This document shows, in pieces, positions 33,552 to 40,747 of a stretch of 64,000 bases of DNA. The notes beneath the pieces are model-generated. The model searched no databases. It was not told the origin of the DNA and saw only the letters and a program-made list of their open reading frames with translations. The DNA is from Falsiroseomonas oleicola (GTDB lineage: Bacteria; Pseudomonadota; Alphaproteobacteria; Acetobacterales; Acetobacteraceae). Numbering within the stretch: the first letter of the stretch is position 1; every line of letters begins with the position of its first letter. The position numbers and the translations under genes are program-made. The DNA lies in contig NZ_JAERQM010000003.1 in assembly GCF_019029495.1 (NCBI RefSeq), positions 491,098-555,097 on the forward strand, given 5' to 3'.

Positions 33552-35150
33552 ATGGATCATGCCGGCATCGCCGCGAACCCGCCGAGCCGGACCGACACGA
33601 CGGAGAACTTCCCCGTCGCCTCTCGCCTGTTGCCGGCCGCGCTGCGGCCGAAGGTGCTGGCCTTCTACCGCTTCGCCCGGATGGCCGATGACATCGCCGA
33701 CGCGCCGGGGCTGAGCCCGGCCGAGAAGCTGGCGCGGCTGGACCACATGGAGGGCCTGCTGGACGACCCGGCCGGTCCGCTCGCCCAGGTCGGCACGGCG
33801 GAAGCGCGGACCCTGCTCTCCGCCTTCCGGCAGGATGCCGTGCAGGACCGCTACCCGGACTGGTCGGCGCTGGAAGACTACTGCGCCCGCTCCGCCGCCC
33901 CGGTCGGCCGGCTGCTGCTGCGGCTGCATGGGGAGACGCAGGCGGAGGCGCCGCGCGCGGCGGATGCGCTCTGCGCCGGTTTGCAGGTCCTGAACCACCT
34001 TCAGGATCTGGCGCCGGACCGCGCGGCGATGAACCGCATCTATTTGCCCGAACCCTGGATGGACCAGGCGGGCGGCGAGGCCGCCTTCTTCGACCCGCCC
34101 AACCCGGCCCGCCGCGCCGTGCTGGATGCGGCGCTGGACCGGGTGGAGGCGCTGCTGGAACAGGCCGCACCCCTGCCGCGCCTACTGACCTCCCGTTTGA
34201 GGTTGCAGGCTGCGGTGACGTTGGATCTCGGCTGGCGCCTTCTGGCGAAGCTGCGCGGGGCGGACCCCATCGCCGGGCGGGTGGCGCTGGGGCGGGCGGA
34301 TTTCGCGGCGGCCTTCGCCGGGCTGGCGCGCGGGCCACGCAGCGATGCGGCCGTGGTGCGCGACCGGGTCGGGCGGGCCGGCAGCAGCTTTGGGCGCGGC
34401 ATGGCGGTGCTGAAGGGGCAGCGTCGGCGTGGCCTCTACGCCGTCTATGGATTTTGCCGCGCGGTGGACGACATCGCCGATGGCGCGATGCCGGAGGCCG
34501 AAAAGCGCCGGCTGCTGGGGCACTGGCGCGCAAAACTCACCGCGCCGGACTGCGCTCTCTCCTGTGAACTGGCCTGGACCCGGAAAGCTTTCGCGCTGCC
34601 GCTGGCGGAATGCGAGGCCATGATCGACGGCATGGAGACGGATGCCACCCCCGGCCTGCGCCTGGCCGATGAGGCGGCGCTCGATACCTATTGCCGCCGC
34701 GTCGCCGGCAGCGTCGGCGCCATGGCCGTGCGCATCTTCGGCGCGCCGGGGGCGCAGGATTTCGGGCTGGCGCTCGGCCGCACCCTGCAACTGGTGAACA
34801 TCCTGCGCGATGTGGATGAGGATGCGGCGATCGACCGCGTCTATGTCCCCGCCAGCCTGCTCGCGCGCCATGGGGTGAAACAGGACAGTGCGGAAGCGGT
34901 CGTCACGCATGCAGGCTTCGTGCCATGCTGCAACGAACTCGCGGCCCGCGCGGCGGAGGGTTTCGCGCAAGCGGAGCGGGAGCTGGAGGCGCATGACAGG
35001 CGGGCGATGAAACCGGCGCGCATCATGATGTGGGGCTACCGCCGGCTGCTCGACCGCATGCTCGCCCGCGGCTTTGCACTTCCACGCGCGCGTCCGCGCC
35101 TGACCAAAGCGGAGAAGCTGCGCATGGCCTGGCTGGCGCTGCGGCCATGA
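33552..35150 (+). CDS. hpnCD: Fused HpnC-HpnD squalene-pathway synthase (hydroxysqualene synthase + presqualene diphosphate synthase)
   Basis: 532 residues containing two complete head-to-head prenyl synthase domains. The first, about 18-255, is HpnC-like: ENFPVASRLLP, the metal motif DDIAD at 46-50 and a second motif NHLQDLAPD near 148-156. The second, about 272-530, is HpnD-like: GSSFGRGMAVLKGQRR, DDIAD at 306-310 and NILRDVDED near 416-424. HpnD makes presqualene diphosphate from two farnesyl diphosphates, and HpnC converts it to hydroxysqualene. In the genomes I know, these are two separate adjacent genes. Here one uninterrupted reading frame joins them, with a short linker at 256-272. 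The stop overlaps the hpnE ATG. Confidence 0.88.
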   Translation: MDHAGIAANPPSRTDTTENFPVASRLLPAALRPKVLAFYRFARMADDIADAPGLSPAEKLARLDHMEGLLDDPAGPLAQVGTAEARTLLSAFRQDAVQDRYPDWSALEDYCARSAAPVGRLLLRLHGETQAEAPRAADALCAGLQVLNHLQDLAPDRAAMNRIYLPEPWMDQAGGEAAFFDPPNPARRAVLDAALDRVEALLEQAAPLPRLLTSRLRLQAAVTLDLGWRLLAKLRGADPIAGRVALGRADFAAAFAGLARGPRSDAAVVRDRVGRAGSSFGRGMAVLKGQRRRGLYAVYGFCRAVDDIADGAMPEAEKRRLLGHWRAKLTAPDCALSCELAWTRKAFALPLAECEAMIDGMETDATPGLRLADEAALDTYCRRVAGSVGAMAVRIFGAPGAQDFGLALGRTLQLVNILRDVDEDAAIDRVYVPASLLARHGVKQDSAEAVVTHAGFVPCCNELAARAAEGFAQAERELEAHDRRAMKPARIMMWGYRRLLDRMLARGFALPRARPRLTKAEKLRMAWLALRP

Positions 35151-36397
35151 CCGATCCCGGCATGGTGCATGTGGTGGGCGCCGGCGTGTCCGGCCTCGCC
35201 GCCGCCCTGGCCCTGGTGCGGGAGGGGCGGCGCGTCACCCTGCATGAGGGTGCCCCAGTCGCCGGCGGCCGCGCCCGCGCTTTGCCGGATGGCACGGACA
35301 ACGGCACCCATGCGCTGCTCGGCGCCAATCGGGCGGCGCTGCGCTTCCTGGAACGGATCGGGGCGCGGGAGGGCTGGGTGGAGCCGGAGCCCGCCGGCCT
35401 GCCGGTGCTGGACCTGGAGAGCCATGTGGCGCGGCGTGTTGCGCTGTCTCCGCTCGGTTGGGGCGATGCCCGCAAGCGGCCGGAGGGGGTGACGCTGGGC
35501 AGCCTTCTGGCCCTGCTGCGACTGGCCTTGCCTGGTGCCGATCGCAGCGTCGCCCAGGCCTTCGCCGCCCATCCCGTGCTGCTGCGCGCGCTGGTGGAGC
35601 CGCTGACGGTGGCGGCGCTGAACACCCCGGTGCAGGAAGCCTCCGCACGGCTGCTGGGCGCCGTGCTGCGGCGGCTCGGCGGGCGCGGGGCGGCGCGGCT
35701 GCTGGTGGCGCGGAACGGGCTGGGGCCGGATCTGGTGGCGCCGGCGTTGGCCACCCTCGCCTGCCATGGCGCCTGGCTGCGCTGTGGCGAAAGGCTGCGC
35801 GGCCTGGTGCAGGGCGGGGGCCGCGTCCAGGCGCTGGAATTCGCCGAGATGACCCTGCCCATCGGCCCCGCCGATGCGGTGGTGCTGGCCCTGCCGCCCT
35901 GGGAAGTGGCGCGGCTGCTGCCCGGCATTCCCGTGCCGCGGCGTCATGCGCCGATCCTCAACGTGCATTTCACCCGGGTGGCGGAGGGACCGATCCGCTT
36001 CATCGGGCTGCTCGGCGGGCTGGCGCAATGGGTGCTGGTGCGGCCGGATGGCATCTCCGTCACCGTCAGCGCGGCGGATGCCGAGGTGGCGCTGACCGAT
36101 GCGGAAGCCGCCGCGCGAATCTGGCCGGAGGTGCGGGAGGCTGCGCTGCGCTTCGGCCTGCCGGGCGACTGGCCGGTGACCCCGCCCCCCGCCCGCGCCG
36201 TGCGGGAACGCCGCGCCACGCCGCGCCACGGGCTGAACCCGCCCGCCGCCCCGCCCCGCCAGCCCCTGCCCAACCTGGCGCTGGCCGGGGACTGGACCCT
36301 GGCCAGCCTGCCCGCGACTCTGGAAGCCGCCGTGCGCTCGGGCGAGGCCGCCGCCGCCGCCTTGGCCCGCGCGCCGCGCCAGCCGGTGGCGGCTTGA
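35147..36397 (+). CDS. hpnE: Hydroxysqualene dehydroxylase (HpnE)
   Basis: 416 residues of the FAD amine-oxidase/phytoene-desaturase-like fold: VVGAGVSGLAAALALVREG, HEGAPVAGGRAR and DNGTHALLGANRAALRFL, the HpnE-typical N-terminus. The C-terminal FAD segment is LALAGDWTLASLPATLEAAVRSG. It reduces hydroxysqualene to squalene. It starts at an ATG overlapping the HpnC-HpnD stop, and its own stop overlaps the aldehyde dehydrogenase TTG, so the three genes are translationally chained. The product squalene can feed hopanoids or, as this operon suggests, C30 carotenoids. No squalene-hopene cyclase gene is in the window. Confidence 0.9.
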   Translation: MTDPGMVHVVGAGVSGLAAALALVREGRRVTLHEGAPVAGGRARALPDGTDNGTHALLGANRAALRFLERIGAREGWVEPEPAGLPVLDLESHVARRVALSPLGWGDARKRPEGVTLGSLLALLRLALPGADRSVAQAFAAHPVLLRALVEPLTVAALNTPVQEASARLLGAVLRRLGGRGAARLLVARNGLGPDLVAPALATLACHGAWLRCGERLRGLVQGGGRVQALEFAEMTLPIGPADAVVLALPPWEVARLLPGIPVPRRHAPILNVHFTRVAEGPIRFIGLLGGLAQWVLVRPDGISVTVSAADAEVALTDAEAAARIWPEVREAALRFGLPGDWPVTPPPARAVRERRATPRHGLNPPAAPPRQPLPNLALAGDWTLASLPATLEAAVRSGEAAAAALARAPRQPVAA

Positions 36398-37740
36398 CCC
36401 CTGGGGAGGCCCTGGCGCGGCTGCGCGCGGCGCAGGACCGGGATGGCCGGCCCAGCCTCGACCTTCGGCGCGACCTGCTCGACCGCCTGGCGAAGACGCT
36501 GCTGGCGCGGGCGGAGGACATCGCCGCCGCACTGGATGCGGATTACGAGGGGCGCTCGCGGCTGGAGACGCTGCTGGCCGATGTGCTCTGCACCGTCGAT
36601 GCCGCGCGCTATTCGCGCCGCCACCTGAAACGCTGGGCGAAGGCGCGCCGCGTCGCCGTGCCCTATCCCTTCTGGCCGGCCAGCGCCTGGGAGGAGCCGG
36701 TGCCGAAGGGTGTCATCGGCATCATGGCGCCCTGGAACTACCCGGTGCAACTGGCCCTGATCCCGGTGGTGGACGCGATCGCCGCCGGCAACCGGGTGGC
36801 GGTGAAGCCCAGCGAGGCGGTGCCGCGCACGGCGGCGCTGATCGCGGAGGTGCTGGAGACGGCACTCGGCCCCGAGATGGCGGCGACGGTGCAGGGCGGG
36901 CCGCTGGTGGCGGCGGATTTCGCCGCCCAGCCCTGGGACCACCTGATGTTCACCGGCGGCACCGAGACCGGCCGCAAGGTGGCCATGGCCGCCGCCCGCA
37001 ACCTGGTGCCGCTGACGCTGGAACTGGGTGGCAAATGCCCGGCGGTGGTGCTGCCGGGCGCCGACCTGGCGGTGGCGGCGAAGGACATCCTGGCGGGCAA
37101 GGCGGTGAATGCCGGGCAGACCTGCATCGCGCCGGACACCGTGCTTCTGGTGGGCCACGCGCCGGAGGCCTTTGCCGAGGCCTGCCGCGCAAGTGGCATC
37201 GCCCTGCCGGAATCGGGCCTCGCCAGCCCGGCCCAGGCGGCGCGGCTGGACCGGCTGGGCGAAGGGGTGGCGTTGGAGCGGCTGGGGCCGGACGGGCCCG
37301 GGCGGCAGCGGGCCCTGGCCCTGGCGCTGCCCGAAGCCGGGTCCCCCCTGTTATGGGAGGAGATCTTCGGGCCGGTGCTGGCGGTGCAGCCGGTGCCGGA
37401 TCTCGCGGCGGCCATCGGCTGGATCAGGGCCCGACCTTCGCCCCTGGCCATCTACACCTTCGGCGCCACGCCTGCGGAGCGCGCGCAGCTTGCAGCCGCC
37501 ACGGCCTCCGGCGCGGTCGTCAGTGACCGGACGGTGGAATATGCGGCGTTTTCCGCGCTCGGATTCGGCGGCACCGGCGGCTCAGGATATGGGCGATACC
37601 ACGGAAAAGCGGGATTTTTCGAATTTTCCGTAGTCTGTTCACATGTTCGGCATGGTCGCTGGAGTCTTTCGCGTCTCTTTGATCTTCCAAGGAAAAGATT
37701 CGCCCAGCAGTTGATCTCCCGTCTGGTAGGCGGGCGTTAA
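36394..37740 (+). CDS. Aldehyde dehydrogenase, candidate C30-carotenoid aldehyde dehydrogenase
   Basis: 448 residues from a TTG that overlaps the hpnE stop (TTGA). Catalytic residues are present: Asn115 in MAPWNYPVQL, Glu210 in LTLELGGKCP, and Cys244 in NAGQTCIAPD. The NAD-dependent FTGGTETGRKVA motif is also there. The C-terminal tail ends in a basic, partly hydrophobic stretch (SLSRLFDLPRKR) that may associate with membrane, as in long-chain aldehyde dehydrogenases. At the end of the carotenoid operon it most likely oxidises the C30 terminal aldehyde to the carboxylic acid, as AldH does in staphyloxanthin synthesis. The substrate is an inference from context. Confidence 0.85.
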   Translation: MTPGEALARLRAAQDRDGRPSLDLRRDLLDRLAKTLLARAEDIAAALDADYEGRSRLETLLADVLCTVDAARYSRRHLKRWAKARRVAVPYPFWPASAWEEPVPKGVIGIMAPWNYPVQLALIPVVDAIAAGNRVAVKPSEAVPRTAALIAEVLETALGPEMAATVQGGPLVAADFAAQPWDHLMFTGGTETGRKVAMAAARNLVPLTLELGGKCPAVVLPGADLAVAAKDILAGKAVNAGQTCIAPDTVLLVGHAPEAFAEACRASGIALPESGLASPAQAARLDRLGEGVALERLGPDGPGRQRALALALPEAGSPLLWEEIFGPVLAVQPVPDLAAAIGWIRARPSPLAIYTFGATPAERAQLAAATASGAVVSDRTVEYAAFSALGFGGTGGSGYGRYHGKAGFFEFSVVCSHVRHGRWSLSRLFDLPRKRFAQQLISRLVGGR

Positions 37741-37758
37741 CGATGCCAAAGTCGAATT

Positions 37759-38400
37759 ATGAACGCATCAAGCGACATGGGTTGGGAGGTTTACACGCAC
37801 AGGCTGTGCCTGCGCCTGCCCAGCGTTGACGACGCCTCGGCCCTGGCCGGGCTGATGGGGCCGGAAATCAGCGCCCGCCTCGCCTCCTGGCCCGTGCACC
37901 TCTCCCTCGCCGCGGCCACGCAGCGGATATGCGACGCACGCGCCGCCGCCAAAGCCGGGCTGGCACTGCCGCTTCTGATCACGCGTCGCGAGAATGGTGA
38001 GATCCTGGGCTGGATCAGCGCAGCACGTTCGGAAGGCGACCACAACCGGGCCGCGCTGACCTATTGGCTCGGCAACCATGTGCAGGGCGAAGGTGTGATG
38101 CGGGAAGCCGCGCCCGCCGCGCTCGCCGCCGCCTTCAACCGGCTCGGCGTGACGGAGATCAGGGCCGCGGTGCAGACCGACAACCTCGCCTCCCGCGCCG
38201 TCCTGCGCGGCCTCGGCATGCGACCGCTCGGCCACGGCCATATCTGGTGCGCGGCCCGGGGGCGGGAGGAGCAGTGCGAATGGTGGGGCCTGCCGCGTCC
38301 CATGGAGACCGGCCTCGGCACCGACATGTCGGATTCGCCCAAAGCCGCCCTGTCCTCCGGACACCAGGACGCCGCTGAGCGCGGCAAGCTGCTGATCTGA
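37759..38400 (+). CDS. GNAT-family N-acetyltransferase (RimJ/RimL type)
   Basis: 213 residues. The start region THRLCLRLPSVDDASALAGL is typical of RimL-like acetyltransferases. The acetyl-CoA motif region is VMREAAPAALAAAFNRLGV, then VQTDNLASRAVLRGLGMRPLG. It transfers an acetyl group to an amine of a protein N-terminus or small molecule; the target is unknown. It follows the aldehyde dehydrogenase by 18 bp and may be transcribed with the pigment operon. About 40 residues after the GNAT core have no recognised function. Confidence 0.82.
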   Translation: MNASSDMGWEVYTHRLCLRLPSVDDASALAGLMGPEISARLASWPVHLSLAAATQRICDARAAAKAGLALPLLITRRENGEILGWISAARSEGDHNRAALTYWLGNHVQGEGVMREAAPAALAAAFNRLGVTEIRAAVQTDNLASRAVLRGLGMRPLGHGHIWCAARGREEQCEWWGLPRPMETGLGTDMSDSPKAALSSGHQDAAERGKLLI

Positions 38401-38423
38401 CAGCAACGCTCGATGCCATCGAC

Positions 38424-38490
38424 CGTTGGTATCCCTATCAGGCCCTCAGGTGCCGGGCCCGCAGGTCAGCCTTTCGGGCGTTGATATGAC
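38424..38490 (-). repeat. Degenerate fragment related to the four-hairpin cassette
   Basis: On the minus strand the tail reads GGCACCTGAGGG, one base from the GGCGCCTGAGGG of the family 1 cassettes, preceded by a hairpin CGCCCG...CGGGC. It is followed by GATAGGGATACCAACGG, which shares GATAGGG and the ATACCAACGG motif with the flank of copy C. The other three hairpins are missing. It lies between the GNAT gene and the tRNA. Confidence 0.4.
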
Positions 38491-38541
38491 TCCGGGCAGC
38501 CCTGGCGAGGCGCTTCGGCTATCGCCATACTGAGGACCCAG

Positions 38542-38623
38542 GCGGGCGTGCCGGAACGGTAGACGGAAGGGTCTTAAAAACCCTCGGCCCTGTGCCATGC
38601 GGGTTCGATCCCCGCCGCCCGCA
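38542..38623 (+). tRNA. tRNA-Leu, anticodon UAA
   Basis: The acceptor stem GCGGGCG (38542-38548) pairs with CGCCCGC (38616-38622), with discriminator A. The anticodon stem AGGGT/ACCCT encloses the seven-base loop CTTAAAA with anticodon TAA. A long variable arm follows, typical of a class II tRNA. The T arm GCGGG-TTCGATC-CCCGC is perfect. CCA is not encoded. Repeat copy E starts 11 bp downstream on the other strand. Confidence 0.95.
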
Positions 38624-38634
38624 TATATGCGGTG

Positions 38635-38724
38635 CCCTCAGGCGCCGGGCGCGGCCTTCGGCCGCTTGGCTCGCCGCATGGGCGGCGGCGGCCGTTCGGC
38701 CGCTCAGCCAGCAGTGCTGGCTGC
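38635..38724 (-). repeat. Four-hairpin cassette, copy E (family 1)
   Basis: Read on the minus strand: CAGCCAGC-act-GCTGGCTG, GCGGCC-gaac-GGCCGC, CGCCGC-ccat-GCGGCG and GCGGCC-gaa-GGCCGC, then the conserved tail CGCCCGGCGCCTGAGGG. Stems 1 and 4 differ from the other copies on both arms with pairing retained. It lies between the tRNA-Leu and the 3' end of the rRNA methyltransferase gene, which are convergent. Confidence 0.85.
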
Positions 38725-38765
38725 ATGTTATTGATCGCAGGCGCTGGGCGCCGCGCTGGTTCCCC

Positions 38766-39695
38766 TCAACCGCCGCTGCTGCGATCCGGCGCCAGCCGCG
38801 CGAAGGTCAGTTCGTGCTTGTTGTGGGCGCCGTGGAACAGCACGGCGCCGGGAATCGCCGCGAAGGCCTCGGCCGTGGCGTGGTCGGTTTCGCCCTGGAA
38901 TTTCAGGGTGCAGACGAAATTCCGCGCCGCATCGGCGGCGATCCAGCGCTGCACCAGGGACAGCAGGCGGGACGGGTAGCAGATCACGTCGCTGAACAGC
39001 CAATCCACCTTGGGTTCGTTGCGGGGATCAAGGCCGAAGGCGCTTTCGGCGCGCATGGTCACGCCGGGCATCGCCGCCACCGCCGCATCCAGCGGCGCCT
39101 TGTCCACCGCAGCCACCTGCGCGCCCAGCTTTGCGAGAACCCAGGTCCAGCCGCCCGGCGCGGCGCCGAGGTCGAGGCAGGTCTCGCCGGGGCCGGGATG
39201 ACGGCCGAGGCGGGCCAGCGCTTCCCACAGCTTGAGATAGGCGCGGGAGGGTGGGCCTTCCCGGTCCTCGACGAAGCTGACCGCGCCATTGACGAAGGGG
39301 CTGGTCTTGGTCGGGCTGGCCAGCAGCCGGTCCGGCGCCAGCAGCGTCCAGGCGCCGAGATGGCCAGTGGGCGCCGGCTCCGGAAACACCAGCGGCCGCG
39401 CTTTGACGGGTGGCAGTCTTTCGGCGATCAGCGCGCTGCGGCGATGGTGGGTGGCGGCATAGCCGGCCCAGTTGCGCTGGATGGCGCGCAGCGCGTCCGC
39501 CGCCTGCTTCACGGAGGCGACGGGGATTTCCTGCGGCGCGGTCCAGACCTCCAGCGCCCAGGCGGCCGGGCCGGGCGGATCAGGCGACAGCGCCAGAAGG
39601 CCATGCCAGGCGGAAACCCGCCGCCCCGCGCGCGACAATTCGTCAGCCAGGTCGTGCTCAAAACCCTCGGCGGCGAGATAGGCGCTGGCGATCAT
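38766..39695 (-). CDS. rlmM: RlmM-like 23S rRNA 2'-O-methyltransferase
   Basis: 309 residues from the ATG at 39695. An N-terminal substrate-binding region begins YLAAEGFEHDLADELS. The FtsJ-like methyltransferase domain has the SAM motif CLDLGAAPGGWTWVLAKLG, then VDKAPL, SDVICYPSRLLSLVQ and CTLKFQGE with the catalytic Lys. This combination resembles RlmM, which methylates C2498 of 23S rRNA. The family call is firm; the exact target is inferred. Its ATG overlaps the DUF423 stop, making it the last gene of a six-gene minus-strand chain. Confidence 0.8.
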   Translation of the reverse strand: MIASAYLAAEGFEHDLADELSRAGRRVSAWHGLLALSPDPPGPAAWALEVWTAPQEIPVASVKQAADALRAIQRNWAGYAATHHRRSALIAERLPPVKARPLVFPEPAPTGHLGAWTLLAPDRLLASPTKTSPFVNGAVSFVEDREGPPSRAYLKLWEALARLGRHPGPGETCLDLGAAPGGWTWVLAKLGAQVAAVDKAPLDAAVAAMPGVTMRAESAFGLDPRNEPKVDWLFSDVICYPSRLLSLVQRWIAADAARNFVCTLKFQGETDHATAEAFAAIPGAVLFHGAHNKHELTFARLAPDRSSGG

Positions 39696-40063
39696 TTCTC
39701 GGGCGCAAGCGCCGCGGCGGCGGCCAGAATGCCCCAGCCGACCAGCAGCAGCGTGCCGCCGAGCGGCGTCACCGGCCCGAGCGACGTTTCCGTCAGCACC
39801 CGCACATAGACGCCGCCGGCAAAGCCCAGCGAGCCGAGCACGAAGCAGCCCGCCGCCAGATGCACCAGCGGCCCGCGCCGCCGTTCCGCCAGCAGCCCGC
39901 AGCCCAGCAGCGCCAGCGCGTGCCAGGCCTGAAGCGAGGCGCCCGTATTCGCCAGGCTGGCGAGCTCCGGCGGCAGCCCATGGCTCGCATAGGCGGCCAT
40001 GCCCACCGCGACCAGCCCCGACAGGGCGCCCAACACCATCCACAAACGTGCCATGGCCCGCAT
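39692..40063 (-). CDS. DUF423 small membrane protein
   Basis: 123 residues and four hydrophobic helices. DUF423 (YgdD-like) features include the N-terminal GALSGLVAVGMAAYASHGL, AWHALALLGCGLLA in the second helix and TPLGGTLLLVGWGILA near the end. The function of the family is unknown; it is an inner-membrane protein. The ATG at 40063 follows the endonuclease V stop without a gap (TAGATG), and the stop overlaps the rlmM start. An alternative ATG lies nine bases further in. Confidence 0.88.
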   Translation of the reverse strand: MRAMARLWMVLGALSGLVAVGMAAYASHGLPPELASLANTGASLQAWHALALLGCGLLAERRRGPLVHLAAGCFVLGSLGFAGGVYVRVLTETSLGPVTPLGGTLLLVGWGILAAAAALAPEK

Positions 40064-40747
40064 CTACTCCGCGATGGCCGTCGCCGCCAGCCGGACGCGG
40101 CTGGCCGCCTCATGCGCCAACCGCGTCGGCTCCGGCAAGCGGCGCCCCCGGCCCAAGGCGAGCACCCAGCGCAGCGCGGTGGCCAGAGAGACGCGGTGGC
40201 CGATGGAGACGTAAAGCGGGTTGGCGCCGCGCCGCGTGCGCAGCGCCACGCCGATCTGCCGGTCCTGCCAGACCAGCGGCGCCTGGGCGCCGGCCTCGTC
40301 GGGCAGCGCGCCCTGAACCCGCCCGACCAGGATGGACTTCGCCACGCCGATGGTCGGCACATCCAGCACCACACCGAGATGGCAGGCGACGCCAAGGCCG
40401 CGCGGATGCGCCAGCCCGTGCCCGTCCACCAGGATCAGATCCGGCCGCACCGGCAGTTTCGCAAAGGCCTCTGCCAGGACAGGCACTTCCCGAAAGCCGA
40501 GCAGGCCCGGGATATAGGGCAGGCCGCCGCTGCGGCTGGCGCCGGCCTCGCCCAGCGGGGCCAGGCTTTGGGCGTCGAGCACGACCATGGCGGCATGGAC
40601 CGTCCGCGTCGGGTCGAATCGCAGCGTGCTGACATCGGCGCCGCCCAGCACCCGCATCGGGCCCAGATCGTCCCGCGCCACCACCCGGGCGGCGAGTTCG
40701 GGTTGCAGCAGGCGGGCCTCGGCGGCGGTGGCGGGGTGCGGGATCAC
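40064..40747 (-). CDS. nfi: Endonuclease V
   Basis: 227 residues from a GTG overlapping the CoA transferase stop (GTGA). The endonuclease V motifs are intact: GGADVS with the catalytic Asp, YIPGLLGFREVPVL, LVDGHGLAHPRGLGVACHLGV, and PTIGVAKS with the Lys. It nicks DNA one base 3' of deoxyinosine and other deaminated bases to start repair. It is an unexpected companion of an IclR/CoA-transferase catabolic unit and seems to be expressed with it. Confidence 0.94.
   Translation of the reverse strand: MIPHPATAAEARLLQPELAARVVARDDLGPMRVLGGADVSTLRFDPTRTVHAAMVVLDAQSLAPLGEAGASRSGGLPYIPGLLGFREVPVLAEAFAKLPVRPDLILVDGHGLAHPRGLGVACHLGVVLDVPTIGVAKSILVGRVQGALPDEAGAQAPLVWQDRQIGVALRTRRGANPLYVSIGHRVSLATALRWVLALGRGRRLPEPTRLAHEAASRVRLAATAIAE

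Noticed and set aside
35458-36393. In-frame upstream extension of the aldehyde dehydrogenase through hpnE
   Set aside because: The added sequence is a shadow of hpnE; the TTG overlapping the hpnE stop gives the normal N-terminus.
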